From: Methylomonas lenta
GTDB taxonomy: Bacteria; Pseudomonadota; Gammaproteobacteria; Methylococcales; Methylomonadaceae
Reading direction: 5' to 3'
DNA: 64,000 bases
Assembly: GCF_001644015.1 (NCBI RefSeq)
Contig: NZ_LUUI01000092.1
Span: 1-64,000, forward strand
The notes under the pieces: generated by a model
Told to the model about the DNA's origin: nothing
Databases searched by the model: none
The model's input: the letters and a program-made list of their open reading frames with translations, nothing else
Shown here: piece after piece, positions 45,601-53,303 of the stretch
Numbering within the stretch: the first letter of the stretch is position 1
How the letters are laid out: each line of letters starts with the position of its first letter
Translations under genes and position numbers: made by a program

Positions 45601-46196
45601 ATATCGTTACCCACAGTAAACGCTCTGGCATTGATACCCGCTGCCAAGGCTGCCGCTTCTCCACTATTGTGTATCCGCACCGCTGAGAAATCCGCTTGCA
45701 ACTGTTGCTGCATATCGTTTTTTACCGCTTCCGGCAGCGGCTCACCGTTGCCACGTAGGCTGTTAATACGTTCTTCCGTGGCCTGGTCGATTTGCGGGAC
45801 ATCGCCTTTGGCTTGTAAGCTTTGCGTATCGGCTTTTTTGGCCAGATTGTTCTGCGGTTTTTTACTTAAAGTAGACTCAGGCTTGGTTTGGTCAGGTTTG
45901 CGTGACAAAGTTTGCTGCTGGTCGCCCAAATCCTCACCCGGTTGCAAAGTCGCGCGTTGTATAGCTTTATCTGCCCCTGTTACAGGCGTGTCGAGTTTAG
46001 CAGCACGACTGACCCGTTCGGCGACTTGATCGGCTTGCTGTTCATGTGCGTCGCCAGGTTGGCTGACTTTCATTTTAGCTTGCAGATAGCCAGGCGCTTT
46101 GTTGTCTGCCGCCCTGGCAACTGGTTTTTCGGTGCCAGGCTTGGCAGCTTTGTCAACGGCTTGCGGTTTACGTTTCATGGTTTGCGCGTTAGCCAT
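42669..46196 (-). CDS. Large DUF4157 (eCIS core) protein, candidate effector
   Basis: A 1175-residue protein. Residues 1-200 are a Lys/Gln/Pro-rich, disordered-looking leader containing the DUF4157 lead motif GDAHEQQADQVAERV (48-62). The metallopeptidase-like core AHELTHVVQQ (219-223 HELTH) follows. After a Pro-rich linker lies a region with FDVDHKQEYQLNG (389-400) and NLWLLESSTNRSSG (407-420), arranged like an HNH nuclease finger. Residues 560-1170 are Gly/Asn-rich amphipathic beta repeats, resembling a beta-solenoid or barrel. DUF4157 marks cargo of contractile injection systems. Translation starts at one of two adjacent ATGs overlapping the ATPase stop; I prefer the one 5 bp from AGGAGG. 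Confidence 0.72.
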   Translation of the reverse strand: MANAQTMKRKPQAVDKAAKPGTEKPVARAADNKAPGYLQAKMKVSQPGDAHEQQADQVAERVSRAAKLDTPVTGADKAIQRATLQPGEDLGDQQQTLSRKPDQTKPESTLSKKPQNNLAKKADTQSLQAKGDVPQIDQATEERINSLRGNGEPLPEAVKNDMQQQLQADFSAVRIHNSGEAAALAAGINARAFTVGNDIFFATGEYAPDSAEGRKLLAHELTHVVQQSDGIAGKIMRANGSTPSAVTPNPTPAPSAPANPNLYDGPEGTFEKTSTPYRLGLKGVHLPRVKQTFTPIPVRVRPSGEQRSGRQAQTWDTAARDGAGLNASLDSKITQAWQFGEPGSPVYYFRIGRAAGRDRQNYLVGDRTSIRNRVLRPYWTPEGQISTFDVDHKQEYQLNGPDLEMSNLWLLESSTNRSSGALIDQEIERRVNLLVSKTSDVMWTGANRPDYATLRANHNIEITNAAFDKPTAGSGRNYTLEQVKDEAIQMGPVLPMNHRQVQQAGLEPNPSRFIIFNNSTGGRSFTANLPPTGESAAIPFTDQTFIPGFRPTTMSLTPDQAVVARIQGSLFSANRGLYGHGINVEVQVSRMEGIPQAGFVNFSALRQNVIDLFGAENIQLQGMSPLQVQDVAMDDLGGVTVTARVMTDIELIRNADLRVVITGTDVSLQKTFSGSELSLPGPVRITGSSLTVALSVARGLAVEGQANLAIDRVGNGFIGAEASTGTGRGAEFAVAGRFNFDPELFDAPSYVAIAYRNNIFSGEGQLTIGQGRIRGVRSGSLGVNFNGADFTITGSVAPEIPGVEQATVSVRQTEAEGLIYEGDLQLSANPAIRSGSIHARLQKQDEAWRVSASGRAQPAIPGIDSELTVSYENGAFTAEFSGGFQRGMLAGNATVGVTNRAVGEDGRASGEPLPDGALNVYGNGSATLQIAPWLQGTVGITFAPNGEVTVVGEIGLPSAVELLPRKQVERNLFSVGTSIPIVPGIVARIAGGADAVAGFGPGQLDQMNLRVEYNPSHEENTHISGGAHLNVPADAGVRLFVRAGIGLGIPGASATGGLEIGGQLGIAGAAEAAVNFDWTPSTGLEINAEGYIHAQPRFVFDISGYVEVEALWITVYEQRWNFASFEYGSDLTFGVRFPIHYQEGQPFDISLSDVQFETPNIDTDAILSGLIDRIA

Positions 46197-48157
46197 CATT
46201 GCCTCCTGAATCTGTCCAGTTGGGCCGGTAATTGTCGCCCCAACTTTTGATATTCCCAAGCCAGGGCTTGTAATACCGAGGCTTTGCTTAAGTTGTGTGG
46301 GTGATTTGCTTCGACAAACACGGCTGCATTCAATACTGCATTACGAATATAACCACCCGGCAATTCGCAATGTTGCGCCAGTAGTTTGACGAACTCATCA
46401 GCCGGACTACGGGCACCGAAATGGCTCTGCCATAATCTGTAGCGCTGTTCTGCATCCGGTAACGGAAACTCCAATACCGCATCCAGTCGCCGCATAAAGG
46501 CTTTGTCGATACGCGACTGGCTATTGCTGGTCAGGATGATGACACCGGGATGCTGTTCGATACGGGTCAGCAAAAAATTCGTCAACATGTTAGCAAAGCG
46601 TTCGCTGGTTTCGCCGCCATCGCTACGTTTGCCAAATAAGGTATCGGCTTCATCCAGCAACAGCACGACATCGTGATCGGCAGCATGATCCAACATCAGG
46701 CTGATATTTTTTTCGGTTTCGCCTATATATTTGTTCATCACCGCGGCCAGATCGACCCGGTATAAGGGGGCAGCAAAACAGGTAGCCAAATAGCTGGCGG
46801 CCAGGGTTTTACCGGTACCACTTTCGCCGATAAACAAAGCCCGCACCCCATTATTAACCCCGCCACTCAAAGTCGCGCCCAATCCTTGCGCCATGGTTTC
46901 CCGCTGCTGACAACGTAAAATCAGATGTTGCAATTGTCGACTTAAGGTCTCGGGTAATATCAACATCTCGGCATCCACTTGCCGCTCGACCGGTTGGGCC
47001 AGTAAACGCAGTTGATCGGCGCTCTGTAAAAAACGCGCATGCAATAGATGTTGTGGGTTGAGGGATTCCTGGTTTTGTATGGCTTGTAACTGGGCGTGTT
47101 CGGCTATATTGATAATGGCGGGTGCCGACAACTGTGCCGATTCAGCGATAACAGCGCTGTTAAAGCCGGTTAATAATGCTTGCCATAAACCCTGTCTTTG
47201 CAGTAGTGGCAAACCCGTTACCGTCATTTCCACCAGGCCAGGCGCATCCACGCTGCCATCACGCCCCAATACCACCACGCTAGTCACTAGAGTTAAGGCA
47301 TCAGGCAATAACAGATGCTCGCCCGGCCCTAATAGCGGCTTAAGTATCGGCAACCAATGTCCGTACCGGGCCAGGATGCCGATTTGTTTGTCCTGACTGA
47401 CGCTGGCATCGATCACCACCGGCTGTAAGCCCAGTTCATGCGCCAGTTTACCGGCAACCAATAAACAATTTTGTTGTTCGCCACGTAATACCAAGCCTTT
47501 CACCCGGCCCTGGGCGATCAATCTAAGTAATTGATCGCTACGTTGCTGAACTTCAGTAGCCAATAACGGCTGTTCAGGCAATGATAAAGTCCGGCAACCC
47601 GGCCAATCTATGGTTTTACCGTTCAGCAACTGCCATAGCTGTGGCACCATTTTAAGCCGACGCAACGGCAAGGGTTCGTCGCCGTCCAGATTAACAAAGC
47701 CGGCATTAAGCAAAGGATGCTGCAATACATCCAGTGGAGTGTATGGCCGATTAAACAGCGCATTACAAATGGAGCAAATTAAATGCAGCTCCGGCCGCAA
47801 TTGCTGCGGTTGTTGCAATAAACCAATCAACAAAGCCGCTTGATGATGGCTTTCCACTACACCGCACAAACTAAGCAAGAAAAAATCCGCAGCGTTTAAC
47901 CGATAATCTCTCAGCACTTGTCCCAGTGTGCCCGGCAAGCTGGGTAGAATCTGCTCCAGACTATCGACCAGTTCCAGCCAGCTACGTTGCGGTTGTTGCA
48001 ATAAGGCTTGCAAATGCCGCGTATCCTGCATTTGATTAACTAGTTCAGGCGTTTGCGGCAAATGCATCTCGGCAAACAACGCCAGCGCATTTAACACCAC
48101 GGTTTCCGCCAGCTCCTGCCCGGAATGCATCATAAAGCTTGGTGGCAACTGACTCAT
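46196..48157 (-). CDS. eCIS AAA+ ATPase (Afp15-like)
   Basis: A 653-residue ATPase of the type found in contractile injection system loci. The N-terminal 420 residues are helical with a degenerate, inactive-looking first ATPase-like region (VLRGEQQNCLLVAGKLAHEL). The active C-terminal AAA+ module has Walker A GESGTGKT (444-451), Walker B VVLLLDEAD (497-505), sensor 1 SNSQ and the arginine finger in FMRRLDAVLEFP. In Afp/PVC-like systems this ATPase is needed for assembly or cargo loading. Two N-terminal Met are possible. It is 9 bp after the 518-residue gene and overlaps the DUF4157 gene by one codon. Confidence 0.85.
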   Translation of the reverse strand: MSQLPPSFMMHSGQELAETVVLNALALFAEMHLPQTPELVNQMQDTRHLQALLQQPQRSWLELVDSLEQILPSLPGTLGQVLRDYRLNAADFFLLSLCGVVESHHQAALLIGLLQQPQQLRPELHLICSICNALFNRPYTPLDVLQHPLLNAGFVNLDGDEPLPLRRLKMVPQLWQLLNGKTIDWPGCRTLSLPEQPLLATEVQQRSDQLLRLIAQGRVKGLVLRGEQQNCLLVAGKLAHELGLQPVVIDASVSQDKQIGILARYGHWLPILKPLLGPGEHLLLPDALTLVTSVVVLGRDGSVDAPGLVEMTVTGLPLLQRQGLWQALLTGFNSAVIAESAQLSAPAIINIAEHAQLQAIQNQESLNPQHLLHARFLQSADQLRLLAQPVERQVDAEMLILPETLSRQLQHLILRCQQRETMAQGLGATLSGGVNNGVRALFIGESGTGKTLAASYLATCFAAPLYRVDLAAVMNKYIGETEKNISLMLDHAADHDVVLLLDEADTLFGKRSDGGETSERFANMLTNFLLTRIEQHPGVIILTSNSQSRIDKAFMRRLDAVLEFPLPDAEQRYRLWQSHFGARSPADEFVKLLAQHCELPGGYIRNAVLNAAVFVEANHPHNLSKASVLQALAWEYQKLGRQLPAQLDRFRRQ

Positions 48158-48166
48158 AAGCCGGCC

Positions 48167-49723
48167 TCAGTTAAACGACAGCGAGCCGTAATGAAATTTA
48201 ACCACCTTACCCAGCCACGGCAGCCAACCCGGATCGAGATCCAGCCCCACGCGCCGCACATCCAGACGCACGGCATCTGACGCATAGCGCACGTCAACAT
48301 GACAGACATCGATCTCAACCCTGGCCTGAATGGCAAATAAATTCTGATTAAACAATTGCTCGCCATAACGCTGCCGTCCCCATAACAGTAAATCATCTAG
48401 TTGCGGCAATACCGGTAATTCCAAAAGCTGTTTGTCATTATCAAAACCGCAAAAAAATGCAAACAACTTAAGCATAGACGGTTCAGGCTGCCAACCCAAA
48501 GCAATAGCCAGTTGCCATAACCAGCCCCAGGCCGAGGGATACTGCCGACTGACAGCATCAGTCAGCAAACTGTCTTGCACCTGCGGCAGATTGAGAAAGT
48601 TCAGTAGATAAAACACCCCGCTCTGCCCGCTGAAGACGCAGTAGGGCTGGGTAATACTGTCGGCTAACCCTGCCTCAGAATGAGTAATCTGTTCCGACTG
48701 CCTGATGCGACTTTCTGACATGTTCGTATTAAGCAGTTCAGTTGTGATGGGCGGCGTTATAGCGCTATTGCTAGCTTGATTCGCATCGCTTGCGTCGGTG
48801 ATTAGCGCTGGCTGGGTTGATGTTTCTTGATTGTTTTGTCGCGTACTTGATTTGCCTACCACCGAATCAGCAACAGTGTTTTGCGAAATTGGATTAACTG
48901 CGTCATGAATTGGTTTGCTGCTATAGATTTTTGCCGTTTCCTGAGCTTGAGCTTGCTTGGCAAGCATTTTGGTTTGGCTGGTGCCGGTCGTAATAGCCAT
49001 CAAGCGGGCCAAAATGAGATTAAAGCTTGTTAAGGCATAGTCTTGCAGTAATTGTAAAGGTTGGCACTGCTTTAGGATAATCACTCCGGCCAGTTGCATG
49101 ACGGCTAAAGGCAAGGCCGTATCGCTAAACACCGGTTGCCAGGGTGCCAGCCAATGTTCAGGAATCAGACTGCCTGCTTGATCAGGGCTGAGCGTTTGCC
49201 GGGATAGCCTGACATCCAGCTGCGGACAGACTACACGGCACAATTGTTGAGCTAAATCGATGGATAATTGCTGACAAAACCAGCTTAATTGTTGATGTCG
49301 CGCTAACTGCGCCACAATGGACGGGATTAAATTCTGATGCTGCTGCCAACAGCTTACTAAGGCAGTTTCTGCCGGCTGAGCAAACCAATAATCCCATTGC
49401 TGCCAATACCAGCGCTGATTATTTTTTAAAATATCCCGGCTTAAACAGGCTAACAGCTCGGCGTAATCGCTAAAGAACACCGCATTTTCAGTAGCCGCCT
49501 TATCCAGCCAGCCATTGACTGCAGTGCCGCGATAGAAAACGGCTTGTTCAGCAAGACTATCTGCCAAGCGTGTTGCAGCTTGCTGTGCCTGCAAATTTTT
49601 GATGAACAAATACTCCCGCTCGGACACCGAGGGCCAGGCTACGCTATCCAGATCGTTAATAACCTGGCGACGCTGGGTTTCGCGGCCCTTAAACTTTAGC
49701 TGCTGGATATGAATGGCATTCAC
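48167..49723 (-). CDS. Uncharacterised eCIS protein upstream of the ATPase
   Basis: A 518-residue protein with helical N- and C-terminal regions joined by a low-complexity Ser/Thr/Asn/Gln linker (about residues 265-350). The ending VDVRYASDAVRLDVRRVG then LDLDPGWLPWLGKVVKFHY is a signature I associate with conserved eCIS accessory proteins. The place before the ATPase gene is that of the tape-measure gene in Afp-type clusters, but the sequence is not the long coiled coil expected, so I leave the role open. It overlaps the upstream gene by 4 bp. Confidence 0.55.
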   Translation of the reverse strand: MNAIHIQQLKFKGRETQRRQVINDLDSVAWPSVSEREYLFIKNLQAQQAATRLADSLAEQAVFYRGTAVNGWLDKAATENAVFFSDYAELLACLSRDILKNNQRWYWQQWDYWFAQPAETALVSCWQQHQNLIPSIVAQLARHQQLSWFCQQLSIDLAQQLCRVVCPQLDVRLSRQTLSPDQAGSLIPEHWLAPWQPVFSDTALPLAVMQLAGVIILKQCQPLQLLQDYALTSFNLILARLMAITTGTSQTKMLAKQAQAQETAKIYSSKPIHDAVNPISQNTVADSVVGKSSTRQNNQETSTQPALITDASDANQASNSAITPPITTELLNTNMSESRIRQSEQITHSEAGLADSITQPYCVFSGQSGVFYLLNFLNLPQVQDSLLTDAVSRQYPSAWGWLWQLAIALGWQPEPSMLKLFAFFCGFDNDKQLLELPVLPQLDDLLLWGRQRYGEQLFNQNLFAIQARVEIDVCHVDVRYASDAVRLDVRRVGLDLDPGWLPWLGKVVKFHYGSLSFN

Positions 49724-51579
49724 ATCACGACTGCCCGACCCAAAGCGACTTTGCCGCTGACGCTTAAGCCCTCTCGCACGCTAATGGGTTGATAAATTTG
49801 CATCAGCGTAGCCACTGCACCATTTTGGTCATGATCGTCAACACGCATCATGCCCACCACCTGACGCTGAGCATCCAAAAGTTGTAATTGAGTACCCGGC
49901 GCGGCTTCGCGGTTTAAATTTAAACGCAAGATTTCGCCGGGTCGAAATATACCCGGCAAGGTTTGTAAACTGCCATGCAAAATCTGCTCGGGATCGTCGG
50001 AAGCGGCTATCAACACACAGGCGCTCAGCAAATGGGTGATGGCGCTGCGGCTATTGTCGCTAGCAGTCTCCGACAACTGGCGATAAAACCATTCCACCAA
50101 TTCCACCAGTGTCCGCACCCGATTGAAATCGGCTTTTTCCACATCGGCCAGATTGGGCCAACGTTCGGGTTGCTCAATCGGTAAGCGCCTATCTTCAACC
50201 AGCTGTGCCCAGCGAAAACGGATCGAGGGTTGCACTCCCGCCAGTAAATCCAGCATACAGACACTGGCCTGGCTTAATTGTTTTTGCAGGGTTTGCGCCC
50301 GCCCGCTTAACAAACTGCGCGAGCCGTTCAACACATCTTCCAACGATAAAATACTATGCGCACTAGTAAGCTGTTGTTGCAAGGATAGTGTTTGCAACAC
50401 GGTTTTACCGGCAAAGACCGAAAGAATTTGGCTATTGATTTGCAACAGCGGCAACAAGCGCCCCTGTTGAGTATTCGTCGACAAGCTACGACTGACTTTG
50501 CTGCTTAAGCGCTGCTGACGCTGATCGAATAGTTGAGTTTGCCGTACACGGCTGGGCAGTAAGTTGGCATCGTTTTGAAAATTGCGCCAATCGGCCAGCG
50601 GAATATCCAAAACAGTATCCATAAACACAGTCAAATCATCCGGCAGTTCGCGATCGGAATCAGGACAACCCGGCACCACATCGCCGGCAGACTGACTGCG
50701 CAAAGACAAGGTGTTAGGTAATAAACTGCCAACAGCGGTTTCCCGCACCCGCACATAATACAAACCCAAATAGCCTTCCAAAATACTGCGACGTTGCTGG
50801 AATTTATTTTCGACCTGCCACCAATCGTCGCTAACCAGGCGTTGCGCCAGCGCATAATCACCGACGTCTTCCAATCGACTGCGATTTAAGGCATCCAGTT
50901 GCTGACGAGCTTCGGTAATTTGCACGGCCAGTTGTTGTTTGTTCTCGCGTAATGCCAGCAAGCGTTTTAATACGCTACGTTGCAGTAACAGCAACTGGTT
51001 ATGTAGATTGGAAATCGATTGGGTTTCTTTTAATAACAGCCGTCCGCTGTGAAACAACTTGGAGGCATCGTCGGTTAATGCGGTAATACTTTCTTTGCGG
51101 GCGGTAAAAATGTCCCGATAACTTTTCAGTTGGCCGTCTACCAATTCTTGCTTGAACAGATTGACAACATCCGGATCGTCTTTATATTGATTTAAAAACG
51201 CCTTAGTTTTGGCCTGCAAACTGGCATTGCTGTCGTCTGCTTCCTGCCCCAAGTCATCCTGCAAGGTTTTCAGGCTGAGGTTGAAACGACTCAACACGCT
51301 ATTCAGGTCATCGATATGTTGAATAGAGGCCTGTTGATCCGCTTCCGGTGCAGTAAAGACTTCCTTGGTGGGCGGTTTGTAGGTCAGATCGTACTTCAAA
51401 AAGTTACTGCTTAACATCACCTCGGTATTCAAGGCTTGCTGAGTCTGAAATACGTTGTTCTGCGCCTGCATTTCCAGACTAAGGGCCAGCGGTTGGTTTT
51501 GTAATGCAGTAGTCTTTGGCGCCTCAAAACTAGCCACTTCTGTTAGCACATCCTGGTTGAACACTATTTTGTTGGCCAT
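49720..51579 (-). CDS. Uncharacterised eCIS-cluster protein with central coiled coil
   Basis: A 619-residue soluble protein that I do not recognise. The first 150 residues are Asp/Gln-rich (FEAPKTTALQNQPLALSLEM), residues 175-260 form a strong heptad coiled coil (SISNLHNQLLLLQRSVLKRL), and the rest is helical with a C-terminal beta domain (PGTQLQLLDAQRQVVGMMRV, GLSVSGKVALGRAVVM). The fold could be a structural rod or an adaptor between baseplate and fibres. Translation probably starts at MANKIVFNQDV. Spacing to neighbours is 11 bp upstream and a 4-bp overlap downstream. Confidence 0.55.
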   Translation of the reverse strand: MANKIVFNQDVLTEVASFEAPKTTALQNQPLALSLEMQAQNNVFQTQQALNTEVMLSSNFLKYDLTYKPPTKEVFTAPEADQQASIQHIDDLNSVLSRFNLSLKTLQDDLGQEADDSNASLQAKTKAFLNQYKDDPDVVNLFKQELVDGQLKSYRDIFTARKESITALTDDASKLFHSGRLLLKETQSISNLHNQLLLLQRSVLKRLLALRENKQQLAVQITEARQQLDALNRSRLEDVGDYALAQRLVSDDWWQVENKFQQRRSILEGYLGLYYVRVRETAVGSLLPNTLSLRSQSAGDVVPGCPDSDRELPDDLTVFMDTVLDIPLADWRNFQNDANLLPSRVRQTQLFDQRQQRLSSKVSRSLSTNTQQGRLLPLLQINSQILSVFAGKTVLQTLSLQQQLTSAHSILSLEDVLNGSRSLLSGRAQTLQKQLSQASVCMLDLLAGVQPSIRFRWAQLVEDRRLPIEQPERWPNLADVEKADFNRVRTLVELVEWFYRQLSETASDNSRSAITHLLSACVLIAASDDPEQILHGSLQTLPGIFRPGEILRLNLNREAAPGTQLQLLDAQRQVVGMMRVDDHDQNGAVATLMQIYQPISVREGLSVSGKVALGRAVVM

Positions 51580-51590
51580 GGCAAAGTCCT

Positions 51591-53300
51591 CTATTGTTCG
51601 GGTGCTTTTTTGGTGGCAAATTTTATGTCGGGCATCCAGCGCGCCACTGCCAAACCGCTGCCATCGCCCGGCACACCACCAGCCAGACGGGTAAACGACA
51701 GACTGACATGATCGATTTGCTGACGTTGGCTGCGCTGCATATCGCTATATAAAGCCAGCAAATCGGTTAGATCGTCGATCAACTGTTCAGTGTTATCGAT
51801 AGCTACACTGGTATCCAGATACTGTTTCAGCAAACCATTAGTTTCGCTTGCAGGCGGCAGGCTCCAATCGAATTCCTGATCAGCAGGTTGGGCCGGTATG
51901 CTATCGGTATAAGGTGCCGGCAAATTGGGGTTGATGCCGTTTGCCGCCGTTTGCCATGTTCGACTGGAATCGATCAAGCGGCTAAAAAACAATTCGGGCA
52001 AGATGGGCTGGCCTTCGGCTTCGGTATCGATTTTTTCCGGGATACTGCCGAATAGCCGTTTACCTTCGGTAGACAGAAAATCCTGTTGCTGCAGATTGTT
52101 GAATAAGCTGTCGTATTGCACAATCCAGTCTTTCCAGCTGTTATGTGCGCGTTGGCCATAACGATACAAATCCTGTTCCATTTGCCGGTCAGCTAACGGC
52201 AAATCCAGCAGATCGGCCCGATAATCGACATCCTTCACCGCCAATAACAAGCGTATGCGATCGCCGGTGATTTTTTCCAGGTCTATAGCACTGCGCGGCA
52301 ATTCACGTTCGATGACGGCATGTACCTGGCTCTCGGCAATTGGCGCCATCTCCAGCTGCAAATGCGGCGGAAACCAGTGCAGTTTGGGCAAGCTGGCGAC
52401 ATCATCCACAAACAAGCTTGGCAACACGCCGGCGGCGGGTAGATAAGCCAGTTTAAAGCTGTCGATAATGCTTAGTCTGTCGGCGGCATCGGCCAGCAAC
52501 CAGCCGTTAAAATGCTGTTGTATGGCTTGACTGGTATGAGTCAGAAAAGTCCAGTAATTGGCATCGGCTTTGGCCGGAAAACGCCCGGCTACCGCATCGA
52601 ACCAGAGAATATTATCGTTTTCCACCGCCAGCATGCCTATCGGCACCGCGCCGTCTGTGCCAAACCAGTCTGTTTGCAAATGTTCTGCCAATAGCCGATT
52701 AATAGTTAGCTCTTTATCGGCTTTGGCAGCGGCGACCGCCGCGTCGGTCTCCAAAATCGCTTGTAAACTGAGGCGGGTGACGGTTTCGATGCGGGCATCG
52801 CGCAGCAAATCCAGTTCATCGCGCACGCAGGCAGCAAAATTGCCGGATTTATCCACCGCTTCCAGTTCGCGTCTGGCGGTTAAAAAATAGATGCCGTGGA
52901 TTTTACTGATGGGTTCCAGGGTTCGGCTGCGACGGTCAAGATAATCGGTTTTTTGATCCTGCCAGTATTGATCCAGCGGAAAAATCATATTGATGATTTT
53001 GCCGTCACCACCAACAGCCAGACCGGGGCGCACCCGAAACAACCAGTCGCTGGCTTCGCTATCTTTCAAGGGCACTTCGCTGGCCGCCACTTCAAATCCC
53101 TGCACGATTCCCGGTGCGTGAGCAGATAACAGCGGCGCGACACGCTGCTCGGTATAGCTTTGCAGGATGTCGAATTCGCGCTCGCCCAGGCTGCGACCGG
53201 CAAACAAATTTAACCGTAATCTGCCGCGCTGCTGCAGCGGATCAAGTGCCAGCCCGTTGCCAGGCGTGGGTTGATGTAAACGAATCGTTTGCTTGCTCAT
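51591..53300 (-). CDS. Fibre/baseplate-like eCIS protein, paralogue 3
   Basis: A 569-residue protein. Its N-terminus (LNLFAGRSLGEREFDILQSY, then GIVQGFEV, and VRPGLAVGGDGKIINM) follows the same order of motifs as the two preceding genes: a strand with GR, a D/E-rich helix, a G-V-x-G turn and a PGLAI-type strand ending in GR/GK. The remainder differs, with several PhiXX-type strands and helices. Such shared N-domains suggest docking to one baseplate position with variable C-termini for targets. It begins 3 bp after the 614-residue gene. Confidence 0.55.
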   Translation of the reverse strand: MSKQTIRLHQPTPGNGLALDPLQQRGRLRLNLFAGRSLGEREFDILQSYTEQRVAPLLSAHAPGIVQGFEVAASEVPLKDSEASDWLFRVRPGLAVGGDGKIINMIFPLDQYWQDQKTDYLDRRSRTLEPISKIHGIYFLTARRELEAVDKSGNFAACVRDELDLLRDARIETVTRLSLQAILETDAAVAAAKADKELTINRLLAEHLQTDWFGTDGAVPIGMLAVENDNILWFDAVAGRFPAKADANYWTFLTHTSQAIQQHFNGWLLADAADRLSIIDSFKLAYLPAAGVLPSLFVDDVASLPKLHWFPPHLQLEMAPIAESQVHAVIERELPRSAIDLEKITGDRIRLLLAVKDVDYRADLLDLPLADRQMEQDLYRYGQRAHNSWKDWIVQYDSLFNNLQQQDFLSTEGKRLFGSIPEKIDTEAEGQPILPELFFSRLIDSSRTWQTAANGINPNLPAPYTDSIPAQPADQEFDWSLPPASETNGLLKQYLDTSVAIDNTEQLIDDLTDLLALYSDMQRSQRQQIDHVSLSFTRLAGGVPGDGSGLAVARWMPDIKFATKKAPEQ

Positions 53301-53303
53301 CGT

